Virus record (IMG/VR): IMGVR_UViG_3300035487_000105
Coordinates: 1 to 25,628 of that record
Strand: one strand, 5' to 3'
Source of the DNA: a virus
DNA: 25,628 nt
The notes beneath the pieces are model-generated. The model was not told where the DNA came from. It was given only the letters and a program-made list of their open reading frames with translations, and made no database searches. This document shows positions 5,899 to 12,810 of the stretch, piece after piece. The position numbers and the translations under genes were made by a program. Each line of letters starts with the position of its first letter. Positions within the stretch are counted from its first letter, which is position 1.

Positions 5899-5921
5899 TA
5901 TATTTGCAGAAGTATGAACCA
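5899..5921 (+). promoter_or_regulatory. Promoter-proximal repeat with leaderless start
   Basis: TATATTTG (5899-5906) followed by CAGAAGTAT (5907-5915) and G-AACCA (5916-5921). It matches 3913-3935 at 22 of 23 positions; the one difference (G5916 against T3930) makes the ATG of the HNH-like gene at 5914. The start codon is eight bases after the -7 box, so the transcript would begin at or next to the ATG. There is no recognisable -33 element. Confidence 0.55.
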
Positions 5922-6201
5922 CTATTATACCTCTAACGAGGAACGAATAGCAAAAAGCGTCATAGATGCAAAAGTAAGAAAAGCTAAGTCTAACGCACTA
6001 AGCGAGCAATTTTGGGAGTTTGGTTATAACTTCTGCGTAGACTGCTTGCGTTCTACTGGAGTGTACTTAGATTGCTCTCATACTATTAGCGTAGATGAAG
6101 CTCAGAAGACTAGACGAGTTGAGCTGGCGTACGATAAAGATAATATAAAAGTAAGGTGTAGAGCTTGCCACATAGCACACGATAACAAGAGCAAGTTATG
6201 A
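5914..6201 (+). CDS. HNH/NinG-like zinc-binding protein
   Basis: 95 aa. The core has CVDC (about residues 41-44), DCSHTISVDEAQ, AYDKDNIKVRC and RACHIAHD: two CxxC knuckles framing an SH...N...H pattern. This is the layout of treble-clef HNH nucleases and of NinG-type recombination proteins (C..C...H...dNi...C..C). Likely a small nuclease or structure-specific DNA-binding protein acting in phage recombination or packaging. The start at ATG 5914 lies in a promoter-proximal repeat. Overlaps the next gene by ATGA. Nuclease activity is inferred; the metal-binding motif is directly visible. Confidence 0.68.
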   Translation: MNHYYTSNEERIAKSVIDAKVRKAKSNALSEQFWEFGYNFCVDCLRSTGVYLDCSHTISVDEAQKTRRVELAYDKDNIKVRCRACHIAHDNKSKL

Positions 6202-6560
6202 TAAGATACTCAACAAGGCTAGTCTTAGTTTTAAACGACATAGTTATAAAGATACCTATAGATAGAAGAGGTTATCTGCAAGGTTTGAACGAAAGTAAGA
6301 TGTGGAACAAGTACAATGCCATAGCACCGTTAGCAGAGTTAAGGTGGATGTGGATGGGAATAGTTTGTCAGAAGAGATACAATGAAGCTACATCTATAAC
6401 GGATGCACAAGTTAAAGAGATGAAAGGATTTATTCCTGAGTTTGACTTTGATAACTGCGACCTTTATAAACGTAGTAACTGGGGGACAGATGGCAATAGA
6501 TACGTATTGCTTGACTATGGAGTAAATGAATATATAGCAAGTTTATATAAAACAAAATGA
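6198..6560 (+). CDS. Mini protein-kinase-like protein (degenerate)
   Basis: 120 aa. Elements appear in the order of a kinase fold: a strand with lysine (DIVIKIPID, like the beta-3 VAIK), a helix with glutamate (GLNESKMWNKY), a hinge-like strand (GIVCQKRYNE), an asparagine in SNWG where the catalytic loop would sit, and YVLLDYGVNEY, like the DFG metal-binding segment. The HRD motif is absent and the protein is less than half the usual kinase length, so it is either a stripped-down nucleotide-binding relative or a pseudokinase. Linked by ATGA overlaps on both sides. The kinase reading is my pattern inference; otherwise it is a hypothetical protein. Confidence 0.5.
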   Translation: MIRYSTRLVLVLNDIVIKIPIDRRGYLQGLNESKMWNKYNAIAPLAELRWMWMGIVCQKRYNEATSITDAQVKEMKGFIPEFDFDNCDLYKRSNWGTDGNRYVLLDYGVNEYIASLYKTK

Positions 6561-6760
6561 GAGGAGTGTATCAGGTAACGGCAACAAAGGGAGGTAAGAC
6601 AATTACCTCAGAAATAGTAGGAAGTTTAGCAGAGAAAGATACGCTATTCGCTAGACTAATGAATCGCCATAAGATACTCCACAATAATAGACACCTTTGG
6701 AAGCTATCAGATGTCAAGGTTATAAAGAATTTAAATTTAATAATAAATAAAAATGAGTAA
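6557..6760 (+). CDS. 67-aa hypothetical protein
   Basis: Starts in an ATGA overlap with the preceding gene and ends overlapping the next start at 6753. Contains a small beta-type N-terminus (GVYQVTATKGGKTITSEIVG), then a basic helix and strand (LFARLMNRHKILHNNRHLWK). The pattern suggests a small compact fold with positive charge. Family and function not recognised. Its place between the kinase-like gene and the SSB-like gene gives no clear hint. Confidence 0.6.
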   Translation: MRGVYQVTATKGGKTITSEIVGSLAEKDTLFARLMNRHKILHNNRHLWKLSDVKVIKNLNLIINKNE

Positions 6761-7016
6761 CGTAAAAAAAGAAAAAGTATTCGCAGACGGGTTTATGTTT
6801 AAAATGAAAGCCGATTCTCCTGAATGGGTAGTAGGTAGCTTAAGCTTAAAGTCAGAAGATGCTATCAAGTTTATTAATCAGCATACAGACAAGGGCTGGC
6901 TTAATTTGAATGTCCACGTAGGCAAAAGCGGTAAGCCGTATGTAGAGCTAGACACTTGGAAGCCCACCCAAAAAGAAGGACATCAAGTTGCTGCCGCAGA
7001 TGGTCTACCATTTTGA
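6753..7016 (+). CDS. Putative single-stranded DNA-binding protein with LPF tail
   Basis: 87 aa. The body (FADGFMFKMKADSPEWVVGS ... LNVHVGKSGKPYVELDTWKP) reads as a small beta-rich fold with basic and aromatic residues. The C-terminus ends in AAADGLPF, very like the acidic D-x-P-F tip by which bacterial SSB proteins recruit partner enzymes. Together with the replication-operon location, this points to a short ssDNA-binding protein. The body is shorter than canonical SSB (about 110 aa before the linker), so homology to SSB is not established. The stop overlaps the TTG start of the next gene (TTGA). Confidence 0.45.
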   Translation: MSNVKKEKVFADGFMFKMKADSPEWVVGSLSLKSEDAIKFINQHTDKGWLNLNVHVGKSGKPYVELDTWKPTQKEGHQVAAADGLPF

Positions 7017-8365
7017 AGCTAGAGGAGATTTATTTTGACAAAGGCATAAGAGACTATGCTTTGAAGCTAACGTCCAACAAGGACGAAGCGGACGAGCTAG
7101 TATCTCTTGCGTTTGAAATTTGTTTAATTAAGAAGCCAGCGAAATTATCGACTGGCTTTTTTGCTATCGTAATGCGTAATCAATGGCTCAAGAAATGCAA
7201 TACAAAAGACCCGTACTTTGACAACGAAAGCAACGAGCTTACAGATGTAGAAGAGGTACTAGACAAGATGGGTCACTATCACTCTAATATCCTCAGAGCA
7301 GTATACAACGGAGAGAAGCTAACGCAGATACACAAGGGAGCTTCGATAGGATACCGAACCTTGAAAAGCGATTATGCTAAAGCTAAAAAAGAATTTAAAA
7401 TAATGTACGAGAACAAAACCAAAGTAGCTCTAATAGTTCGAAGCATAAGCGGAGTGTCTTATCATAGACTAATAGTTCCACTCGCTAAAATGAATAGAGA
7501 TTACGGCATAGAGGTAGTTTGCCTAAGCAATAAAGACGATGACTTCTTCGAGCATTTGGACGGAGTGACTCACGTAATTTATAACCGTAATATCTCAGCT
7601 AAGATGCAGCCCGAAGAAGCATACCTAAAACTAAAGGCTAAAGGCATAAAGGTAATCTGCGATATAGACGACTACTGGGTGCTGCCTAAAGGTCATCCGA
7701 TGAAATACTACTACAGTAAAACTAATCTAGATAAGTGTATCGTAAAGAATCTAAGACTTGCAGACGAGGTTTGGACTACGACAAAGATACTCGCTGATAA
7801 GATATTGCCGTACAATAAAAATGTAGAGGTAATCAAGAACGCTATAGACCCGATGGAGAAGCAATTCGCTTACGAGGACTTGAGCATTAACTTTGATACA
7901 TTCTTTTATTCAGGAGGTTCTACGCACTTGAAAGATTTAAAGCTACTAGGTAACTCATTTGACAATGAAAGTCTCTTAATCAAAGCCCCAGCTATCCCTA
8001 AGAGGATGGTAGCAATAAAGAAGCAACTAAGCGAGGTTCAGGACTACGCCAAAGACTATGAGCATTGTGGTATCTGCGTTATCCCTCTAAAGGATAATAC
8101 ATTTAATAGCTGTAAGTCAGAACTCAAAATGATAGAGGCTGGACACTTTGCAAAGCCAGTTATAGTCTCTGCTGTAGACCCTTATAATTCGCTCTCGACA
8201 ACAAAAAACAGTTTAAAAGTATATAATAACAGATGGGAGGATGCAATTAAGAGAATAAAAGGCAACCATACTATGCAAGTAGAGCTAGGGTTAAAGCTAA
8301 AAGAAGACGTGACATCGAAATATAATATAGTAAAAGAGAACGAAAAGAGACTACAAACACTATGA
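7013..8365 (+). CDS. Sigma-factor-like domain fused to a GT4-like glycosyltransferase
   Basis: I take the TTG at 7013, which overlaps the upstream stop as TTGA; an ATG at 6956 is in frame, but its 19 extra residues are an out-of-frame reading of the SSB-like gene. This gives 450 aa. Residues about 1-130 resemble a small sigma-70-like protein: region-2-like GIRDYALKLTSNKDEADELV and GFFAIVMRNQWLKK, and region-4-like GEKLTQIHKGASIGYRTLK. From about residue 135 comes a glycosyltransferase: VALIVRSISGVSYHRLIVPL, KVICDIDDYW, ADEVWTTTKILADKI and VEVIKNAIDP, then a GT-B C-terminal half (EAGHFAKPVIVS). An in-frame ATG at 7403 could start the transferase alone (320 aa). The target sugar acceptor is unknown. 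Confidence 0.68.
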   Translation: MKLEEIYFDKGIRDYALKLTSNKDEADELVSLAFEICLIKKPAKLSTGFFAIVMRNQWLKKCNTKDPYFDNESNELTDVEEVLDKMGHYHSNILRAVYNGEKLTQIHKGASIGYRTLKSDYAKAKKEFKIMYENKTKVALIVRSISGVSYHRLIVPLAKMNRDYGIEVVCLSNKDDDFFEHLDGVTHVIYNRNISAKMQPEEAYLKLKAKGIKVICDIDDYWVLPKGHPMKYYYSKTNLDKCIVKNLRLADEVWTTTKILADKILPYNKNVEVIKNAIDPMEKQFAYEDLSINFDTFFYSGGSTHLKDLKLLGNSFDNESLLIKAPAIPKRMVAIKKQLSEVQDYAKDYEHCGICVIPLKDNTFNSCKSELKMIEAGHFAKPVIVSAVDPYNSLSTTKNSLKVYNNRWEDAIKRIKGNHTMQVELGLKLKEDVTSKYNIVKENEKRLQTL

Positions 8366-8547
8366 CACAAGAACTAGAGCAAGAAGTAAGAATAATCTAC
8401 AAGCAAAAAGGCGGCAGACTAAAGGAAAGCTTAAAGCCTGAGTTTAAAACCTTATGCAGAGAGGACTTTAATTACAGCCCTGATATGAGCTGCGGCAAAT
8501 GTATATACAAGCACGCAGTAAAACTATACGATAAATATTTAAAATGA
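8362..8547 (+). CDS. 61-aa hypothetical protein with CxxC
   Basis: ATGA overlap with the glycosyltransferase gene upstream and with the methyltransferase gene downstream, so it is certainly within the operon. The N-terminal half is a charged helix. The C-terminal half has CREDFNYSPDMSCGKCIYKH: three cysteines and a histidine (C..., CGKC, H) that could bind zinc. Small proteins with such a CGKC(I)xKH ending recur in Bacteroidota phages, as far as I recall, without known function. Confidence 0.65.
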   Translation: MTQELEQEVRIIYKQKGGRLKESLKPEFKTLCREDFNYSPDMSCGKCIYKHAVKLYDKYLK

Positions 8548-9689
8548 TAAAGATTACAGAAATTAAGACTAACCCAAACAATCCTAGATTAATTAAGGAT
8601 GAAAAGTTTGCTAAGTTAGTCAAGTCAATTAATGAGTTCCCGAAGATGATGGAGCTTAGACCTTTAGTAGTGAATGCAGATAACGTCATACTAGGCGGTA
8701 ATATGCGTTTTAAGGCACTCAAAGAGCTTGGCTATACTAACATACCGAAAGAATGGGTTAAGCGAGCAGACGAGCTTACAGAGGACGAGACGAGGAGATT
8801 TATTATTGCTGATAATGTAGGCTTTGGAGAACACGATTGGGACTTACTAGCTAACGACTGGGATAGTCAAGAGCTGGAAGATTGGGGATTGGATGGATTC
8901 CCTTTTGATGAGGTAACAGAATTAGAGGCAGAGGAAGACGATTATACCGAACCTGATAATATTCAAGTCGATGTAGTCTTAGGCGACCTTATAGAGATAG
9001 GAGAGCATAGGCTACTTTGTGGTGATAGTACAGACTCTGACCAAGTGGCTAAATTAATGAATGGGGAGAAGGTCGATATGATTTGGACAGACCCTCCTTA
9101 CGGAATAAACGAAAAAGGAGATAGAAGCAAAAGAGGTGGTCTTGCTCAAGGCAATAATTTGCCTGATTTTAAAGACGATACAATTCAATATGCTATTGAT
9201 GCTTTTAACCAGCCTTTTAATTTAGATATAAACACTCAAGTTTGGTTTGGGGCTAATTACTATTGCCACACCCCAGAGCAGTCTGCTAATTGGTTAGTTT
9301 GGGATAAAAGAGTAGAGGATAACCAAAGAGATTACAATAGTGATTGCGAATTAGCTTGGGTCAAATCTCAGTTTAATTCTATAAGGATTTTTAGACATCT
9401 ATGGAAAGGAATGATTAAAGCGTCAGAACACGGAGAGAAACGAGTTCACGCAACACAAAAGCCAGTAGCACTTGTTGATTTTTGCATTAAAGAATACAAG
9501 TCTGACGCTAAAATTATAATGGATTATTTTGGAGGTAGTGGTGTTTGTATGGTATCAAGCCATCAATTAAAAAAGGTTTGTTATACAATGGAATTTGAGC
9601 CACATAATTGCCAAGTAATAATAGACAGAATGAGTAAACTTGATAGTAGCTTAGATATAAAGATAAACGGCAAACCTTACGAAATTTAA
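8544..9689 (+). CDS. ParB-like nuclease domain fused to beta-class DNA methyltransferase
   Basis: 381 aa. Residues 1-95 form a ParB/Srx-type domain (KITEIKTNPNNPRLI, RPLVVNADNVILGGNMRFKALKELG, FIIADN). From about residue 140 lies an S-adenosylmethionine-dependent DNA methyltransferase: VVLGDLIEI...LLCGDS, catalytic TDPPYGIN (DPPY 183-186), HATQKPVALV (302-) and the cofactor-binding DYFGGSGV (327-334). Motif order DPPY before FxGxG marks the beta class (N6-adenine or N4-cytosine). Probably protects phage DNA from host restriction; no partner nuclease is seen. This two-domain fusion is common in phages and prophages. Confidence 0.88.
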   Translation: MIKITEIKTNPNNPRLIKDEKFAKLVKSINEFPKMMELRPLVVNADNVILGGNMRFKALKELGYTNIPKEWVKRADELTEDETRRFIIADNVGFGEHDWDLLANDWDSQELEDWGLDGFPFDEVTELEAEEDDYTEPDNIQVDVVLGDLIEIGEHRLLCGDSTDSDQVAKLMNGEKVDMIWTDPPYGINEKGDRSKRGGLAQGNNLPDFKDDTIQYAIDAFNQPFNLDINTQVWFGANYYCHTPEQSANWLVWDKRVEDNQRDYNSDCELAWVKSQFNSIRIFRHLWKGMIKASEHGEKRVHATQKPVALVDFCIKEYKSDAKIIMDYFGGSGVCMVSSHQLKKVCYTMEFEPHNCQVIIDRMSKLDSSLDIKINGKPYEI

Positions 9690-9706
9690 CACTATAAAGA
9701 GAGTAA

Positions 9707-10090
9707 ATGGAACAAGAAAGGACAGAGACCCATAAGAAAGCAATGATAGTAGCCCTTGAGAAATCATTAGGGATAGTTACTACGGCTTGCAAAGAGGTAG
9801 GTATAAGTAGACCAACGCACTATAATTGGATGGAAGTAGATAATGATTACAGAAACGAGGTAGAAAGTATAGGAGACGTAGCTTTAGACTTTGCAGAGAG
9901 TCAGCTACACAAGCAAATAAAAGGCGGCAATACTGCTGGCACTATATTCTATCTAAAGACTAAAGGAAAGAAGCGAGGTTATGTAGAACGTACAGAGGTA
10001 CACCAAGAGACTACCTACAAGAGCTTAGATATAAACATCATAGATACTGGAATACCATTAGCATCAAGCGAGAAAGATATAGTTGATTAA
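9707..10090 (+). CDS. terS: Terminase small subunit
   Basis: 127 aa, starting 17 bases after the methyltransferase. The N-terminal half has a helix-turn-helix (MIVALEKSLGIVTTACKEVG ISRPTHYNWME) as in small terminase subunits that bind the packaging site, followed by VALDFAESQLHKQIKGGNTAG and TIFYLKTKGKKRGYVER, a sequence highly typical of TerS. It should recognise phage DNA and deliver it to TerL, encoded immediately downstream with an 8-base overlap. Confidence 0.82.
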   Translation: MEQERTETHKKAMIVALEKSLGIVTTACKEVGISRPTHYNWMEVDNDYRNEVESIGDVALDFAESQLHKQIKGGNTAGTIFYLKTKGKKRGYVERTEVHQETTYKSLDINIIDTGIPLASSEKDIVD

Positions 10091-11240
10091 GACGGGTTCT
10101 CTATATCGCTCTAATTACGAATCGACTGCGGATATAATAGTCAATCAAGGAGGTACATCTTCGGGTAAGACTTATGCTATCCTTCAGGTCTTGTTTAGCC
10201 TTGCTATCAATGCAGAATGTACCACAACGGTAGTAGGTCAAGATATACCTAATTTAAAGGTAGGAGCTTTAAGAGATGCCCTAGACATAATCAATGCAGA
10301 CGAGGCTATCTTGCAGCAGCTAGTATTCTATAATCGCTCAGAGCGTGTGCTTAGTTTCCGCAATGGCTCTATAATAGAGTTTAATAGCTACGACAATGAG
10401 CAAGACGCAAAGAGCGGTAAGCGTGACTACTTGTTCGTAAATGAAGCCAACGGAATACCCTACAATGTATTCGAGCAGCTATCTTTGAGGACTAGACAGA
10501 AAGTGTTTATAGATTACAATCCTGATACTAGCTTTTGGGTACACGATAAAATTATACCCTTAGAGAATACGGAGCTGATAATATCAGACCATAGGCATAA
10601 CCCTTTCTTAACAGATAAGACTAGGGCTAAGATAGAAGCCTTAAAGGATAAGGACGAGGACTTATGGAAGGTGTACGCTAGAGGGCGTACTGGCAGAGTA
10701 GAGGGCTTAGTATTAAAGAAGTGGTATGTAACGACAGAGAGCTTTATAGACAAGGAGCTGATAGGATACGGGATTGACTTTGGATTCACTAACGACCCTA
10801 CTGCAATGATAGAGGTTAGGATGCAAGACGGTGAGCTATGGATTAAGGAGGTAATATATGATACTGGCTTAACTAATCAAGATATAAGCAATAGAATGGA
10901 TATAGCGGACATTAGCAGAGGCACGCTTATTGTGGCTGATAGTGCAGAGCCTAAGAGTATTGAGGAGCTTAGACGGCTTCGCTGGACGGTAGACGGGGTT
11001 AAGAAAGGAAAGGATAGTATTATGTTTGGGATAAACCTATTAAAAGGGTACACGATAAACGTAGATGCTGGCAGTAAGAATTTAATAAAAGAACTAGAGC
11101 AGTATAGGTGGAAGGTAGATAAGAACGGGGATAGCTTGAATGTCCCTATTGACAATTACAACCACGCTATAGATGCTTTGAGATATATAATTATGCACAA
11201 ATTTAGTAAAAAAGGATATGGGAAATATAGAGTTATTTAA
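10083..11240 (+). CDS. terL: Terminase large subunit
   Basis: 385 aa. ATPase: Walker A GGTSSGKT (23-30) and Walker B-like DYLFVNEA (115-122), then a coupling-type YNP motif. Nuclease: D232 in GYGIDFGFTNDP, D286 in LIVADSAEP and D364 in HAIDALRY, the RNase-H-like triad of terminases. It powers DNA packaging and cuts the concatemer. The start is a TTG at 10083; no ATG lies between there and Walker A. Size is at the short end for TerL but all motifs are present. The 3' end overlaps the tail chaperone gene by 23 bases. Confidence 0.9.
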   Translation: MIKTGSLYRSNYESTADIIVNQGGTSSGKTYAILQVLFSLAINAECTTTVVGQDIPNLKVGALRDALDIINADEAILQQLVFYNRSERVLSFRNGSIIEFNSYDNEQDAKSGKRDYLFVNEANGIPYNVFEQLSLRTRQKVFIDYNPDTSFWVHDKIIPLENTELIISDHRHNPFLTDKTRAKIEALKDKDEDLWKVYARGRTGRVEGLVLKKWYVTTESFIDKELIGYGIDFGFTNDPTAMIEVRMQDGELWIKEVIYDTGLTNQDISNRMDIADISRGTLIVADSAEPKSIEELRRLRWTVDGVKKGKDSIMFGINLLKGYTINVDAGSKNLIKELEQYRWKVDKNGDSLNVPIDNYNHAIDALRYIIMHKFSKKGYGKYRVI

Positions 11241-11814
11241 TTTAACAGTCGGTCAATACCAGTTACTAGCTGAGATAGACCCAAAGCTAACCGCAATAGA
11301 GCAAAACATCTACGCAGTAGCAGCTATTAAGAACATCACATACGATGAGGCTAGGAACATTACTATGAAGGAATTTAATCAGATAGTAAATTCAATAGAT
11401 GCCATAGATGTTAGAGCATTCGAGAAGGGTAAAATTAACAACAGAATAAAGATAGGAGGTAAGCTATACTGGATGGAGAACGACCCTAGCAAGCTAACAA
11501 GTGGACAGCTACTAGACATCATAAATATAAGGGCTAATAATGACGGAGAGCCTTTGCTAGTTATGGACTTAATTATAGCAGCCTTGTGTAAACCTTTAAA
11601 TGGTAAGTATGGAGACGACGATATGACGCTCAATGAACGGGCAGCGTTATGCAGAAGCGTAAAAGTTGCTGAGGTTTGGAATCTCTTTATTTTTTTTTAT
11701 CAAGTTTGGAACAGTTACTTAACGCATACAGAGGACTCTTTAACGGAGTGGATGGAGGAAGTGCCGAAGAAGGTTCGGGAGATTTTGAACGAAAGTGGGG
11801 ACTCTTCACAGTAA
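11218..11814 (+). CDS. Tail assembly chaperone, zero-frame product
   Basis: 198 aa read without frameshift. The N-terminus (LTVGQYQLLAEIDPKLTAIE ... NITYDEARNITMKEFNQIV) matches the pattern of chaperones encoded in Bacteroidota phages, with a middle part (LLVMDLIIAALCKPLNGKYG) of the same kind. These proteins coat the tape measure during tail assembly. At the T-run 11690-11698 the zero frame continues as YQVWNSYLTHTEDS..., whereas the -1 frame gives a C-terminus that looks like the family's. It is separated from the tape measure gene by 5 kb, which is unusual. Confidence 0.65.
   Translation: MGNIELFNLTVGQYQLLAEIDPKLTAIEQNIYAVAAIKNITYDEARNITMKEFNQIVNSIDAIDVRAFEKGKINNRIKIGGKLYWMENDPSKLTSGQLLDIINIRANNDGEPLLVMDLIIAALCKPLNGKYGDDDMTLNERAALCRSVKVAEVWNLFIFFYQVWNSYLTHTEDSLTEWMEEVPKKVREILNESGDSSQ
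11691..11697 (+). other. Putative -1 ribosomal frameshift site (T TTT TTT)
   Basis: The heptamer T-TTT-TTT lies exactly in zero-frame phase (codons ATT TTT TTT TAT), fitting the X-XXY-YYZ rule for -1 slippage; the whole T run is nine bases (11690-11698). After slippage reading continues TTA TCA AGT, so the junction reads IFF-LSSLEQ. A homopolymer sequencing error would give the same apparent frame break and cannot be excluded. Confidence 0.55.
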
Positions 11815-11939
11815 TAGAGGCTATCGCTAAACTCCACAATATAAGTATAAACGCCGTAACTGAACTAGGAGCTATAGAGTTCTTAAACTGGTGGGCATAT
11901 ATGACAGAGAAAGCAGACAAAGAAAGGAATACAAAATGA
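11697..11939 (+). CDS. Tail assembly chaperone, -1 frame extension
   Basis: 80 codons in the -1 frame, giving a 240-aa fusion with the first 160 residues of the zero-frame gene. The content is family-like: LSSLEQLLNAYRGLF, then FERKWGLFTVIEAIAKLHNI and AIEFLNWWAYMTEKADKE, the 'kWG...i..lA' and C-terminal helix pattern of such chaperones. It ends in an ATGA overlap (11936-11939) with the next gene, which argues that this frame is translated to its end. A TTG at 11676 could give separate initiation but lies before the slip site and has no support. This parallels the gpG/gpGT system of lambda. Confidence 0.62.
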   Translation, partial: LSSLEQLLNAYRGLFNGVDGGSAEEGSGDFERKWGLFTVIEAIAKLHNISINAVTELGAIEFLNWWAYMTEKADKERNTK

Positions 11940-12517
11940 ATAAAAAACTAATACAAGGACTTACTAATGAGTTGGATATATTTTGGATGGGTATGGTCAG
12001 AGACTTAAAAACTAGTATGGTTAGGCAAAAGATATACGCTAGTGGTGTAACTGCTCAGTCTATAGGAGAGTTTAATACTACACCTATCACTATAACTTCT
12101 CAAGGTATACAAGTAACTCTAGCGATGCCTAAGCATTACATCTACTTAGATAGAGGTGTAGACGGTGCATTGAGTTCTAGAGGTGCATTGTCTACAGCAG
12201 ACGGTAAGAAGTTTGCTTATAAGAAGGGTGGTAAGATTGCTAACATAGGAGCTATTAAAAAGTTTATGATGAATAGAGGCATCACTAAACTATCAGACTT
12301 AAAGTCTAGCGGTGGTAACACTAGGTCAGGAAGAGCTAGAAAAACTGATATGACACTAGACCAAGTAGCATTCGTTATAGCTAGAAGTATATGGGCTAAG
12401 GGTACTAAGCCTACTAAGTTTTATTCTAATGTAGTTAACGACAATAGAATGAAGGCTTTAGAGCGTAGACTGATGGAAAAGTTTGGTGGTCTAATCACCG
12501 ACATAGTTGAGCTATAA
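11936..12517 (+). CDS. HK97 gp10-like neck/tail-completion protein
   Basis: 193 aa from ATG 11936; an in-frame start at 11891 is less likely because 11936 overlaps the preceding stop as ATGA. The central HYIYLDRGVDG followed by AIKKFMMNRGI and AFVIARSIWAKGTKPTKFYSNV matches the gp10/neck-protein pattern 'Y..yvd.G..G ... i..w....gi ... a..ia..i...Gt....f'. Expected role: joining the head connector to the tail or completing the tail end. Basic and glycine-rich in the middle. The assignment is by pattern and context. Confidence 0.65.
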   Translation: MNKKLIQGLTNELDIFWMGMVRDLKTSMVRQKIYASGVTAQSIGEFNTTPITITSQGIQVTLAMPKHYIYLDRGVDGALSSRGALSTADGKKFAYKKGGKIANIGAIKKFMMNRGITKLSDLKSSGGNTRSGRARKTDMTLDQVAFVIARSIWAKGTKPTKFYSNVVNDNRMKALERRLMEKFGGLITDIVEL

Positions 12518-12536
12518 AAATAAATAATTAAAATAG

Positions 12537-12569
12537 TTTGCTTGGTATTGAAAAATTATACTATATTTG
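12537..12569 (+). promoter_or_regulatory. Rightward promoter with the repeated 17-bp motif (copy 3)
   Basis: TTTG (12537-12540) and TTG (12542-12544) precede the 17-mer GTATTGAAAAATTATAC (12545-12561), then the -7 box TATATTTG (12562-12569). TTG-N17-TAnnTTTG is close to the Bacteroidota consensus spacing. The 17-mer is identical to the one at 3450-3466 on the other strand and has one mismatch to that at 2445-2461. The 71-aa gene starts 22 bases downstream. Confidence 0.75.
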
Positions 12570-12591
12570 TAGTATAATAAGAAATAAAGAA

Positions 12592-12807
12592 ATGAACGCA
12601 ACAATTAACTTTAACACAAACCAACAAGCTGAACACTTCGCACTACAATACTCTAGAGTAACTCTAAACGGGCATACAATAGCAGACACTAAGGTGTCTG
12701 TTTATAACGTAGACGCAGACACAAAAACTTTTATAGATGAGTATGTTGACAAATTGAACGAGTGGCATAGCAGTATAGACGAGTACATCGGTCAATTAAA
12801 TAAATAA
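12592..12807 (+). CDS. 71-aa protein of a self-contained early-type cassette
   Basis: I start at ATG 12592, behind an A-rich leader (AATAAGAAATAAAGAA). An in-frame upstream TTG at 12538 lies inside the promoter and would not be transcribed. The product (MNATINFNTNQQAEHFALQY ... DTKVSVYNVDADTKTFIDEY) is small and acidic with a helical C-terminus. No family recognised. It has its own promoter and terminator and sits between virion genes, so it behaves like a moron (an extra gene expressed apart from its neighbours). The promoter is that of the early leftward operons, suggesting early expression. Confidence 0.68.
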   Translation: MNATINFNTNQQAEHFALQYSRVTLNGHTIADTKVSVYNVDADTKTFIDEYVDKLNEWHSSIDEYIGQLNK

Positions 12808-12810
12808 GAA

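Noticed and set aside
6956-7012. ATG start at 6956 for the sigma/glycosyltransferase gene
   Set aside because: The extra 19 residues (MEAHPKRRTSSCC...) are an out-of-frame reading of the SSB-like gene; TTG 7013 overlaps the upstream stop as TTGA, the style of this operon.
11676-11696. Independent start (TTG) for the -1 frame chaperone segment
   Set aside because: It lies before the slip site inside the zero-frame gene with no initiation signal; frameshifting explains the frame better.
12538-12591. Longer N-terminus (MLGIEKLYYIC...) for the 71-aa gene
   Set aside because: It would be encoded within the promoter itself, upstream of the expected transcript start; ATG 12592 follows an A-rich leader.
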